A DNA stretch of 64,000 bases from Zygnema cylindricum (taxonomy: Eukaryota > Streptophyta > Zygnematophyceae > Zygnematales > Zygnemataceae). Where the stretch lies: the NCBI GenBank assembly GCA_037447655.1, contig JBBHKE010001389.1:62001-126000 (forward strand), written 5' to 3'. The notes below the pieces were generated by a model that saw only the letters and a program-made list of their open reading frames with translations, did no database searches and was not told the DNA's origin. Both the position numbers and the translations under genes were made by a program. Numbering within the stretch: position 1 is the first letter of the stretch; each line of letters starts with the position of its first letter. This document shows positions 47,201-58,691 of the stretch, piece by piece.

Positions 47201-48480
47201 TATTAGTGTGTTAATCTTTCTCAACTCAGATTCTACATATCCTGCACTAACAAGCTCAACATATAACGCAGCAATATCATTGCAAAACTCTACCATGCTA
47301 CCGCCTTTATAAACATAGGCCTTTATTTCCTGTTTTACTAACTGCTGCCTCTGTATAGTCTCACTCTTATAAATCTGAAGTAGTGTTTCCCAAATTTCTG
47401 AAGACTTGGTTAGGTTTATAAGAGTGACAGCTATGGACTTAGACACGTTTCTAAATATGAGATGTTTTACTATAGTGTTTTTGCACTCCCAAATTTTTCT
47501 GTCATTTTCTTCAGTTTTAGGTTTAGCTATAACCCCTACAAGTGGATGTAGGAGAGAGTCTAGCTCCCCTCACCACAGGTGTTCCTTTACCCTTCTCCCC
47601 TTTTCTCTCTTCGATGGCAATAATTTCCCTTTCACCTTTCGTTGTATCAGAACTCCATTTGGTTTTTGGGGAAGCCCCAGTTGCATCTCCATAGTGAGTT
47701 CCACTGAAGCCCGGTGGCGGACATCTCACTTGTTCCGAAACAATTCCCATAAGTGTTTTCGAAAAGCAATCCCCAGTAAGTTGTTTTACTATAGTAAGTT
47801 GTAAATTCCCAGTAAGTGAAGTCTGTCCTATCAAACATAGGCACCCTAGATAGTGGGCCTATAACTTGAAATTCTATGGGTTCCATTTCCCCACGGAAAT
47901 CGCAGAGCTAAAAAAACTTATTTATATAGTGCCGACTCCAAGTTTATACAAACCCAAGTGACTGACACCTTGACAGTCAAAACTCGTATACAGATTCACC
48001 CTTGTGAAAGAAGACTTTCTGTGTCCTCGGTTTCACCACAGAATGTAAAGCTTGAACATGTCTTTTGGACAACATTCCCCACTATGCCTTTCCCTTAGAA
48101 ATATCGCCACCCTAGCTAACAAAAACTATAACTAGCTTCACTCCTGTGTAGCTTGAACTCCCCTAAGTCCGCAGCAAAAAGAATCACTAAATTTGCTCCC
48201 CTGAGCAGTAATTTATGGCTGGCCAAAGATGGCCTATAAATATAAAAGGTCATCTCGAGAGAGGCGCCTCAAACACGCTAAGTCTCTTAACTCCTACTCA
48301 CAACTACCTACTACTCTACCCTTAACCAATCAAGAGAGTGTATAGTACAAGAAAGTACAGTGGCCGATTGTACTTCTTGTACGACCATTGAACAACATGG
48401 CCTTCTAGTTAACACTTGTCAACTTGGGAGCCATCGTTCCTCCTCCCATCCTTTTCGGCGTCCAATGATGTGGCGCCACG
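47200..48480 (-). mobile_element. Copia-B 5' LTR and gag start joined to family-G gag
   Basis: On the minus strand an LTR (about 48480-47890) is followed by MEPIEFQVIGPLSRVPMFDR (47886) and gag (SSEIWETLLQIYKSE; MVEFCNDIAALYVELVSAGY). Near 47205 the sequence changes, with the frame still open, to the family-G zinc-knuckle region. The LTR shows the 'gtactttcttgtactataca' block and 'cttggagtcggcactat' near its 3' end, a possible primer-site region. The junction is a recombinant or nested-insertion breakpoint. Confidence 0.7.
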
Positions 48481-48704
48481 TGGCACAGCGCGCCACTATG
48501 TCCAAAAGCCGCTGAATATTCATTTGGGTTTGGTGGGGGCGACGTCGTCCGTCCGATAATGTATTTTACACTGTTAGATTCGCGTCCGCGAGCGTCGTTT
48601 GATTATAGATGACGTTTCGTCAATTTTGGTATGTTTAAGTGAAAGTGACGTTCTCTGTAACACTTTAATGAATTGCCGAACTACAAACGTGTATCGTTTC
48701 GTTA

Positions 48705-48938
48705 ACGCCTTAATGGATAAGGCGTAAGTCTCATAGTACTCTGCAAACCAAGGTTCAAATCCTATTTAGGGCAACATTTTGGTAATCTATCAATCTGTCT
48801 ACCTGTCTGCCTGTTTCTTTCTAAATAATGCTGCAGCCATGGTGACTCTCTCTCTCTCTCTTCACTCTAAAGTCTAAATTAAGAAGTGAATATTAATTAC
48901 TTCTTTTCAACATAGACAAATAGAGACCTAGAAAATAC
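48705..48938 (+). repeat. tRNA-derived SINE with clear box A and box B
   Basis: 'taatggataaggcg' fits box A and 'aaggttcaaatcc' fits box B (GGTTCRANNCC) 40-50 bp later, so the head derives from a tRNA. The body has 'gcagccatgg' and a TC microsatellite, and ends 'gacctagaaaatac'. Immediately after it the family-G protease resumes. Confidence 0.75.
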
Positions 48939-48949
48939 ACCCATTTTAA

Positions 48950-49205
48950 CAGGCACCACAGAACTGGTCCTCAGAATTACCAGTCTGCTTTCAATTCCAA
49001 AACCAGTCGGAGACAGATTTCGCAGAGATATATGCCCACCCCTTAGTCATAAAGTGCAATGATTATGAGAGCCTCGTTGGCCAAGGCGTTGTTTTTGGCG
49101 TAAGGGGGGGGGGGGGGGGGGTTGATATGCAAGATCAAACATTTTCTTACAGACCTAACAATTTTTCGTAACGCAAAATTTGCTTACCCCATATCTCAGA
49201 TTGAC
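48950..49205 (+). pseudogene. Family-G protease C-terminus, copy D
   Basis: Reads PVCFQFQNQSETDFAEIYAHPL, then KCNDYESLVGQGVVFGV, an 18-G run, VDMQDQTFSYRPNNFS, TAA, RKICLPHIS, TGA, then QPMP. It matches the tails of copies A-C. In the sister copies the codon before R-K-I-C is Glu, so that TAA is not a simple C to T change. It leads straight into the methyltransferase frame, which ties that frame to family G. Confidence 0.8.
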
Positions 49206-49210
49206 AACCC

Positions 49211-50610
49211 ATGCCTACTACAGCTCATTCTGCGTTAATCTTGCACGCCTATGCCATAGTTGGCATAGGAGCGGACATTGTTGAATCTTTAACAGCGAAA
49301 GAAATTGCATTGGACCCTTTGGGAATACCTAAATTATTTAGTACACCTGGATTTTTCATAAACTCTTCGGAGTTTGACCAACTTTATAAACTTACTATAC
49401 CGATTCTTTTATCTAGTATTCCGGATCCACCCTCCATTACGATGGATCGGTCCGAGTTCTTGCCCATTAAATGGACACCGGTCAATTTACAACCTCACCA
49501 AAAGGGTCTCGTTATCTTCGACCTTTTTGCAAAAATAGGGATTTCACTTCTCTCTTGCCTTCGGAACGGTCTTTTGATAAAACATTACTATTTTGTTGAT
49601 ATTGACCACTTGGCCGGATGCGCTCAGATGCACCACTGTCAAGTCTTGCACGAACAGTATCCTCATCTCTTACCCCAGTCTGCGTTTCACAATATGCATC
49701 CGCTTTGCCACAGGATATCCGGCTAATAGGAAATCATCACTTAATAGAATTGGAACCAATTGATCTCCTCTTTGCCAGATGGGAATGTCAGGGTATGTCT
49801 AGGGCCGGGAAAGGTTTAGGTCTCGCAGATCCGCATACTAAGCTGTTGTTCGAGGTGTTTCGTATGATCCAGATCTTCCAAAAACTGGATCGTCCTTTCG
49901 GATACATCCTAGAAAATATCGCAGCTTATAATGATCTCCGACCCGCGCTTCTCGTAGATTACAAACGCATTGAATCATTGACTGGACCACCGTTAATTAT
50001 CGATGCCGCACGCCATGGTTCGCTGGCCCACCGGGCTCGATCCAAGTGGACGAACTTGGTGGACATGGGTCAGCTCCGAGAAGCTAACCTCGCTGTCCGA
50101 CCACCTAACCTTTCCATTCAGGATGCATTTCTTCCATTTCATATGGTCCAGACATGTATACAGACAGACTATCTTCCTGCATTTGGTCTTAACATCCCGG
50201 GCCAGCCACTACGTGCACTGCCTACACAAGTTGCATATCCACACTCTCACGCATACTAACATAATGGATCGGGCATGCTTCAGTTTACTCATACACGCAG
50301 CTTAGAAGAACCTACTGCTGCAGAACGAGAACATCTTTTACATTTCATTCCAGCCGCCTCGAAACTCACCAAGCCGCAACGCTGCACCTTACTTGGTTAA
50401 GTCATGGACCCGCAATCATTGTCATTCGTCTTAGGCATGGGGTTTACAGCTGGTAGATACGCACAGAACAATCCTTCTAAATCAGCGAGGTGGGGCATAC
50501 ACCATTTAAACATACAACATCTAAGTCCGCACCTTCTCTCCGGGTACAACTTTTCAGCTCTCCCTCTTTCCTTGCGCTGCCAAGTCGGACATAGCTCACA
50601 CTATTTATGA
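49211..50610 (+). pseudogene. Retrotransposon-borne C5 DNA methyltransferase
   Basis: Encodes a cytosine-5 DNA methyltransferase-like domain that would transfer a methyl group from AdoMet to DNA cytosine. Motif I: FDLFAKIGISLL (about 49520). Motif IV: WECQGMSRAGKGLGL, catalytic Cys codon 49786; the usual P-C-Q is E-C-Q. Motif VI: FGYILENIAAY. Motif VIII: SLAHRARSKWTNL. C-terminal motifs: EPTAAEREHLLHF and QRCTLLG. The order and the L-F-E-V-F-R, E-N-I and A-H-R-A-R stretches recall DNMT3 and bacterial Dcm-type enzymes. The N-terminal part (49211-49726) is in another frame, with a frameshift near 49690-49726. TAA stops lie at 50257 and 50398 (the latter in LLG-stop-VMDP). It follows directly after the family-G protease. 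Probably inactive as it stands. Confidence 0.82.
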
Positions 50611-51059
50611 TTTTTTGGTCCCTAGTCATATGGGTTGGTCTCGCTCAACATACACAGCCGCTAGGTCTCAGGCACCGGCCCAAGTATCCCCACACTGGAC
50701 AGCTGCATTTCCGTCTAGAAGTTGGCATATATTGTGGGGATACCAACTATCTCGGCTCCTCCGTCTAGTTCAGGCAAGGTTTTTAACAGCTGGTTGGACT
50801 CCTGTAGGGCATATCTAAAGGACTTCAAAGCCTAAAGGCTACTATCGCAAATATAAAATTCCAACCTTACTTACCCGACCTTCCTTTATCTTTTGTTTGT
50901 TCCAGTCCATGTGTTTCGCATGTTTGTTTTTCTTGGTAGATTCATTTATTGTTTGATGCGGAATAAATGCTTTTTATGGTGGTTGTTGTCACAAATACTA
51001 TACATAGATGTTGATGGACTTTATTCTGGTGTTTTTTGACGACTCAAGCTAGGTTTAAT
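50611..51059 (+). other. 3' remainder of methyltransferase copy, no domain named
   Basis: 50615-50818 has an open frame (ARFLTAGWTPVGHI at its end) that may continue the retroelement polyprotein after a shift, but I recognise no RT, integrase or RNase H motif. 50820-51050 is non-coding and could hold the element end. Copia-B begins at about 51060 on the other strand. Confidence 0.35.
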
Positions 51060-54046
51060 ACATGCCATTCACAGTAACCCTGCCATGTACGACACCAATC
51101 GAGCCTTGCATCTCTCAATGGTATTATTTGGGTTCAGTTTTAGTTTAAACACCCATTTACGCCCAATAGGTTTTCTGTACGGAGGACAGTCCACTAGTTC
51201 CTAAGTATTTTCTTCCATGATGGAGGCCATCTCATCATTTATGGCTTTAATCCATCTGTCTTTCTCCGGACTGTTCACTGCCTTCGAGTATGACTGAGGC
51301 TCATCTGGCTGCGATAGCGTAGTTACCTTGTGAGCGGCCTGTTTTTCTTGTATCTTTTTGCTGCTCCTTCTCCCTCCCTCAAACTCCAAGCAGAAATGGA
51401 GAGAAGTCTTGGATTTCTCCTTACTGTCTTATCGGCTCCCCTGTCCATGGAAGTCGGTTCCGGTTCCTCCTCTTCTGTCTCCTCGAAGTCCACAAGAATA
51501 TGTGAGGTTTCTGGTGGATCTCCTGTATCTTCGACCCCCCCTGAATCTGCAATCCATGTTTCGCTCATGTTTCTTTTGGGAAAGATGGAGTCGACCTCAC
51601 CTTCGGACTCAAATTTGATTCTTATCTTTTTGGTACATTTAAAAGGGTCAAATTACTTCCCTTCATCCATGACAATTTGGTGTTTGACCAAAATGATATC
51701 TCTCTTTGCTAAGTCATAGACTCTTTATCCCTTGACATCGTCATCATATCCTACAAAGTATACAGGATTTCCCTTAGCATCTAGTTTCCAGTTTTTCCTA
51801 TCCGTGTCAAGACTGTAAACTTGGCTACCGAATGCTATAAGGTGAGAGATATCTAGTTTCCTTCCAACACATCTCTCATAAGGTGTGACTCCCTTTATAG
51901 CTTAGGTAAGGACTCTATTTTTATTTTAGTTGGCACAGCTCATGGCTTCTGCCCAAAATCTCTTTCCTATTTTCTTGTCGGCCAACATACTGCATGCACT
52001 ATATCCTAGTTATCGGTTCAACCTCTCACCTACCCCATTTTGTTTTGAGTTACATGGTACGGTTTTCAAGAGCTGATTTCCCTCATCTCTCAAGTATTCC
52101 TCAAACTGGTTAGAGGTATATACCCCCCAATTATCACTCTTTATTCTCTTAATGGGGGTTCCATGCAACTTCTCACTCCAGGCTTTATATTCTTTGAAGT
52201 AAGTTGGTGTTTCAGACTTTGTTTTTAGGAAGTAGACTCAAGAGTATCTATACCAGTCATCGGCTATTGTCAACATATACCTCTTTCCTCCAACCGAAGG
52301 TGCTTTTGCAGGTCCCCAGATATCTGTGTGGAAAAAATCTAGTACTTTCTCACCTCTATATGTGGCGGGTTTGGGAAAGGGAAGTCTATGAGCCTTACCT
52401 TGAGCACAGCCACTACAATCATCCACCATTTCATTATCCCCAAACTGAATGTCTTCTATTCCACCAAGCTTTTGTCATTTCCCTGAACATATCATAATGC
52501 ACATGCCCTAATCGCTTATGCCAAATCATGAACTTTGGAACACCAACATAGTAAGCATTGTTCTTTTCATTACTCAGGTTAAGCCTAAACATTCCTTAGC
52601 TACCATTATCTGTCGTGAAGTAGACTTCTTCCCTATACTTAGTTGTAAAGACTCCCTTTCTAGTGAAGGTATCAAACACTTTGTCATCTAACACAGACGT
52701 AGAGACAAGATTTTTACTCAGCTGAGAAATGTAGAGCACATCTGAGAAGGTGAGTATAGAAGTCTTACACTCCACTAAGACTTTCAGATCTACCGACCCC
52801 ACTAGATCAAATGTAACCACTCTTCCATCCCCATACTCTATCTCTTCAATAGGGATTTTTCTTAGCATGACAAAGAGGTGCTTATCACGACACATATGCA
52901 TGGATGCACCTTAGTTGATAATCCATCCTTTCTGTGGAGCTTCTCATTTGCTCCGAGAGCACACTTATGTTTCCGAGGGATCTCCATCTCTTCCAGACTC
53001 TCGTCGTGAAGAAGCTCCCCATCCTCCCCCTCAAAGGACTCGTCCCCGGTCTCTCTTCTCACTTTTGTGACCACAAGTGTCTTCTTCTTCCCTCCGCAAG
53101 AACCCCCTCCACGGTTCTCTTGGAGCCTTAGCTTCGACAGCTTTACACAATTTGCTATGAAGTGTCCCGGCTTATTGCGAAAGTGACAAAGAACCTTTAG
53201 GGACCTCGGCCCTCCAAACTTATCTCTCTCTCCTTTGAATGGTTTCTTCTGATCATTCCCCCATCGGTTTCATTTAGAGCTTGGATGATCTTTCCCCCTC
53301 TCCTAATCTCAATTGTGTTTTCTTGCACAAGTATCATCCGAACCACTCAGTCAGTTAATTCTTGTACTCGGTACACTATGTTTTCATACTCGTCGGGTAA
53401 CTTCATGATGAGAGTGTTAACTTTCATCTTCATTGTACTAGTCCACCCGGCACTCTCCATCTCCATATATAGACAAGGGAGATCATTACAATATTCTAAC
53501 ATCTTTGCCCATTTGAGAGTATAATTCCATAACTTCTGCTCGGCCAACTGGAGCTCTTGAAGAGTACCAACTCTATAGATTTCCACCAAACTCACCCACA
53601 ACTCCTCAGCCTAGTAAATGTGAAATTGGGGGGTTGCCAAAGCTTTAGTGAGGTGTCTTAGAATGAAGTTTTTGGTAGCCATGTTAGTATCTTTCCACAT
53701 TTGGGTATCGTTTTTGGGGTCTTCACGGTCGCCGCTCCGGGTGTCGTGGTAATAGGAGCAAGAAGCGTCTCCTTCTCATTCCCCTTGTCGAACACACTAC
53801 TGTCCCCATCATCTGCCTCTTTTGTTGCAGCACGTGCTGCTGTAGAATAACCTTATTCCACAAAACCCTGGTGGAGTTCCCTGAGGTGGACGTTTCACTT
53901 ATCCACTGGCAATACCCCTGTATCGTTTTTCGCACAAAGCCCCCATCATCATGGCTTCCCAATAGAAAAACCCAGATCCATTGAAGGTGGGCACCAAAGA
54001 GGGTGGGCCCATAACTTGCAATTCTCTGCCCTCCATTCGACACCAT
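51060..54046 (-). pseudogene. Copia-B gag-pol relic, cut within RT
   Basis: On the minus strand: gag (AEQKLWNYTLKWAKMLEYCN; LIMKLPDEYENIVYRVQELT), a CCHC knuckle (CHFRNKPGHFIANC, about 53186-53145), a protease-like segment ending GASMHMCRDKHLFV, the integrase zinc region (DDCSGCAQGKAHRLPFPK) and core start (DFFHTDIWGPAK), a linker with acidic repeats, RWIKAINDEMASIMEENT and the RT start KPIGRKWVFKLKLNPNN. It stops at about 51060, so RT catalytic motifs and RNase H are gone. Many stops and frameshifts. Its 5' LTR follows at 54047-54600. Confidence 0.8.
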
Positions 54047-54600
54047 AATCTTGGAAGCCTCTAGATAGATTTAAACTAACCCACTTTCAGCCACAACCGT
54101 TGCTGCCAAAGCAAATAAATTGATAGTTTGATTGCACCCCAGTTTGGACTCCCCTGAGTCCGTAGCAAAATGATTTGTTGAAAATGGCCAACCACTCGAT
54201 TAGTTATGAAGCGGCAACGATGCTAAGTTTATCTACTAACGTACGAACCAATCAAACAACTGTAGAGTACAGAAAGGTACTACGTCCGATGTACTTTCTG
54301 TACGGCCTGTGTACGGCAAGGCCATTGAGTAGACGCGTGTCCACTTTTAACTCGTCCTTTTGTTCTCCGGTATTCCGGCAACCGAATGTTATCTCTCCAC
54401 ATATCGCCACGTCACCCCACGTACGAAAACCGCCAAGGTGACCATTTTGAGATTTCAGCAGCGATATGTGCCGTCATATCATAAACCGACATTTAATATT
54501 AGCCGTCGAAACAAATGTCCGATTCATTTGTTTCGTGCAAGAAAATATTCGCACTATATATTACTTAGTTCTATGTTCTATCATTTGTCATTCCGTTAAT
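54047..54600 (-). mobile_element. Copia-B 5' LTR (minus strand)
   Basis: Shares 'ttttgctacggactcagggg' and the paired 'gtactttctgtac' blocks with the other copia-B LTRs. It carries a hairpin (CGAAACAAATG ... CATTTGTTTCG, 54507-54535) comparable to 15402-15425. The outer end was not fixed. Confidence 0.65.
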
Positions 54601-54654
54601 CGGATTCATGATCAAAACACAGTTTAAATATATATCACACCCTATGTATGCTAA

Positions 54655-54924
54655 CAAACTCCTACGATAGACCGGTTAGAGCTGACGGCTACGCCTCGCT
54701 CTGCCGGTCGGAAATTCGAGTCCTGCCGGACTCAACCTTTTGTTCAAAGTGACATAAGTCACTCTTTAGTCCTGCCTGTTGAACTAGGATTGTTATGGCT
54801 CAACCACCCTCTCTATCCTTCAGTGACTGCAACAAGTATGGTAGATAGAGAGATGAGGTGAAGGCATGTTGTCCGCCCTTTTCTTTTTCCTATTTTAGTG
54901 ATCTATTTAGACCTAGAAAATACT
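54655..54924 (+). repeat. tRNA-derived SINE, full length
   Basis: Head 'gaccggttagagctgacggc' (box A-like) and 'cggaaattcgagtcctgccg' (box B/T-arm-like), body 'cagtgactgcaacaagtatg', end 'gacctagaaaatac'. Confidence 0.75.
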
Positions 54925-55064
54925 TTATAAATCTAGTAATTTCAACGGCTAACATGATGACAAAACCAGTCCCATCTCTTAAGCTAAAATACTGTAGGGA
55001 AAAAAATTGACTTAAAGAAAAGAGTGACTATAAAATAAGGGGAGTGTTTAAAAATAAGTTTTAT

Positions 55065-55330
55065 GTATTTTCTAGGTCAAGATATAAATTAAATGGTGAT
55101 CTATCTTATGGCTAGGCTCCACCCTCTCTCTCCCCAATAATCATACTTGTTGTAGTCACTGATGACTGGTTAGAGAGCGATGGAGCCATGGCTGCCTAAG
55201 CAACCAAAAGAGGAAGATAGACTAGCTGTTAGCAAAAGGACTGACGGACCAAGGATTTGATCATGGTCCCTATATTTAGTAGCCAGTAGCCGGTGACATT
55301 GTCTTATAGTCTAGGACTAGTGCTAGGATA
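55065..55330 (-). repeat. tRNA-derived SINE, minus strand
   Basis: Starts (plus-strand view) with 'gtattttctaggtc', followed by 'cttgttgtagtcactga', 'gagccatggctgcc' and 'gacggaccaaggatttgatc'. It is convergent with the SINE at 54655-54924, with about 140 bp between their 3' ends. Confidence 0.75.
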
Positions 55331-55439
55331 TATAGGGCGTGTTAAATATTTAAACTAGTACTGGCAGATTAAGCCGGTGAACGGATTTATAGGATTGTAA
55401 AATAGAGACAGCGGTCGACTAATTTGAACGGCGCATATT

Positions 55440-55990
55440 AAATGACGGTTAACATTGGATGGATTCTATTCAAGCCGACATTTCGTAATAGCCGTTTTGG
55501 CTGTTTTCGGACGTTGTGTCACCAGGTGCTATGTGGCGCCTACTCATTCGATTACAGGATTTGCAGGAAACCTGGAGACAAGTCCAAAACTGACATGCGT
55601 CCCCTCCATGGCCATGTCGTACAATGGTCATACAATAAGTACATCGGCAGCTGTACTTTCTTGTACTATACAGTCTTTTGAGTGGATATGTACATTAGTA
55701 GTAAGGAGGTTTAAAGAGTGGTTCTATGCCTTAGAGTTTTTACTGGTAGATAGCCGCCTCTCTTTCTCTGTGAGAGCTTGTATAAAATATAGCATCTTTG
55801 ACATTTGATAATTTATTGTTTGGTAGGGCGTTTTCATTGATTCTTTTTGCATATGGCTCAAGGGAGTCCAACCTTCACAGAGGTGAAGGCAGTCAAGATC
55901 TTTGCCTACTTGGGAGGAAAATGATTCAAAAGGAAGAGGGTCATTTCAAATTATCCTAGAGGCTTCAAGTAAGCTGCAGTTTCTGTGCAC
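55440..55990 (+). mobile_element. Copia-B LTR fragment (plus strand)
   Basis: Contains 'gtactttcttgtactataca' (55658) and 'ggctcaagggagtccaacct' as in the other copia-B LTRs, but no gag follows. Probably a solo or truncated LTR. Confidence 0.55.
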
Positions 55991-58691
55991 CTATGGAGGT
56001 CAGAGAATTGCACAATACACAACTTTCCACCATTTTTTTCTTGAGCATAATGGGTGATTCCCCAACATATTTTACATATAAAAAAAACGTTTTTTTTTAA
56101 CTATTTATCCCTACGTGCCTCCAACCAACTTCATTACTACCTCGTAGTGCAACACCAAATCTAGTCAATAATACTAAAAGCCCAACCTTACCACTGCGTT
56201 ATTACAACATTGACTCCTATATCAAGACCAAAACCAATTCCTTTTTAACTCGTACTACTGAGCAAAACATTCATGTTTTACCATTGCTAAAATATAAACT
56301 ACTGTAAACTCATATACAAAGTAATATGACATAGGAAAGCGCGAAGCTTTAGAAGGTGCATTGTTCACTAGTCTCCCAAGCCCACTCTATCATTAATAGA
56401 GTAATTTTTTTTTAAACCACATCGTATTAAAGCATATTTTCGAAGCCATGACCTTTTTTATGTATTATATACATATTTGGAAGCTTTATTGTTTTCACTT
56501 GCTTTAACTTCAAATTATTCACGGCAACCCTTAATAATTGTTCTTCAATACTCTCTTTCTTAGGGTTTTACATGGGCATCTTGGTGTTGAACCTTATTTG
56601 AAAATAGGGCTCAAAAAGGTTGAGTAATAAACTCAAATTTGTTTAAACTATTCCAAAACTATTTATTTATCTTGTCATTCAGTCTTGCATCATATCCATT
56701 AAACTTATTCGTAGAGCATTTATGCCCTTGAAATTGTGGAGTAGTAAAATGGAGCTTTGGAAAAGTACGGAAAAGTACAAAATCGAAGTACAAAACAAGT
56801 ACAAATTGTAGAATGAAAACATGGATGAGTGCATGACAAAGTGATGGCATATAACATGACTTGTACCCTAAATTAGAGCAGCTAGGAAGTTTATCATTTG
56901 AATAACTATCTTCGCTTATGGGATAATTGCACCCGAATTTCTACCCTCGTTTTGGGGTCAAATAGTATAATTTATACAATTTTTTTGGGTAAATTTACTT
57001 ACGGTTTGCACTAGAACTGTATTATTTACTCTCAACATTAGGGTAAATTTTTTCAATTTAATACCGTATAAGGTTACATTGAAAGGAACTAGAAAAAAAC
57101 CCGCCCGATAGTGACACCCTCCCATATACGAAGAAAATGGTAGTGCCTAAAATAAGGCACTCTAAGAGGGTTGGTCAATAAACTAAACTATGTTGTTGTT
57201 AACGTTAATAGTTTTTTCCCCACACATGTCGAGTATTTCTCCATGCATATATGTCCGATTTTTGCATAGTTTTAATAGTGTTAAATATTCGATAATTATG
57301 AATCGTGGAAACTTATAAATTTGGTGAACCTAAATCCGTTCGGAAAATGGATATCCAAGCCTTGCAAATTCTTGTCATTAGTAACTAAGGTACATTATTT
57401 TTCCCTTCCTTTCTTTTCCCCTCCATTGTACACGCGTTTGGGTTGTCTTTCCCTAACAATATTTTATTTTCTCCTTTTGCTTGCGCGGTAAAGGTCATGA
57501 TATCGTTTCGAAACGTAAGTTACAAGCTAAGGTTAGAATTAAATTAAAACAATCGAACTTTAACTTTATACACATGTTTTATACGTTTTGTCTTGTCTCC
57601 TATGGCGGGTTACGTGCACCAGGAGGACCAAAATAGACTGAGTAAGAGGCTTAAAAAAAATGCGTTAGAAAATAGGGTGGTGAATGGTGCTTTACGTGGC
57701 AAACACATTATATGTAAGATACTTGAAAGCACGAAGATGAGAACTTAGATAGTAGTCGAAATACATCTTATTCTCGTGTGTATCCGTTTATATAGCTCGG
57801 TTACTTGCTATCTCAAAACTATATATTAAATTGAATGAAGTTTTGAAGAGCTAAACAAAAGAAATAAGTTTTGCCGATGTGGTATTAGGTTGTGCCTCGA
57901 CTTCCTTAGTTTTTCTCTCTTCCTAATCGTCCCCGGTCACGTCATCTTCCTCTTCAACATCCTCTTCATCCTCAATATCTCAATATCTCTGTTATTTTCA
58001 CTCCTTTATTCCCCCTCTTCCCCCTCGCCATCTCCATATCTCTCCCCCCTCCCTCCCCTTAATTTTCATCCTATGTTCCGATATCAATACGGGTGGCCAC
58101 TCCTACGAATCTGAATATTACCATCTGCTTGCGTCGGCAGAATTGGCTTAATATCTGTACTTTTTCCGTACAGTACACCAACGGTAACCGACAACTTAAC
58201 GGTAAATAGCCACGCCTACGAATAACATTGCGTTCGTCCGGCTCCACCTTGGCCATTGTGTACGATTAGACGACCGTCAAATCATTTTAGCGCTAATCAA
58301 GTCAAATCGCCAAACGCCGCGGTGTACTTTGCAAACATTTGTAACCGTCGACGGTTGACCGTCGGGAACCCCGTCAATACTCAATAGCGTGGAATTCGTC
58401 TATGCACTTGTGAGTCGAGGGTCTCCCTTTCGAAACGTCTAATAGAGACGAGAAAGTCCGTCTTCAATATCTGACGGGAAGTCAACCCCGTCCCAGTAGA
58501 GTACAGTACGGTACGGTAGCTAGGGACCTCGACGGCAACGAATCTAAAGAGTAAAGACCTAACGGACTAATTTTGGAGATTTTGACGGTCACCGAGAAAA
58601 ACGTTCGTGTGGAAAAGCCGCAAACCTATCAGATGTGACACCTACGACGCAGATATGACATATTACATATGCCAACCAGATTTTACGCACG
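55991..58691. other. No gene recognised
   Basis: AT-rich DNA. 56757-56812 has about five degenerate 'aaaagtacaaa' units. 57980-58080 is pyrimidine-rich. 58150-58200 has 'gtactttttccgtacagtac', like the paired blocks of copia-B LTRs, so an old LTR may lie at 58100-58560. Confidence 0.45.

Noticed and set aside
48705-48780. A tRNA gene
   Set aside because: Box A and box B are present, but the acceptor and anticodon stems do not pair properly and the sequence continues into the SINE body, so it is a SINE head.
52238-53074. Independent host genes on the minus strand
   Set aside because: The frames are gag, protease and integrase pieces of one copia-B element in the expected order.
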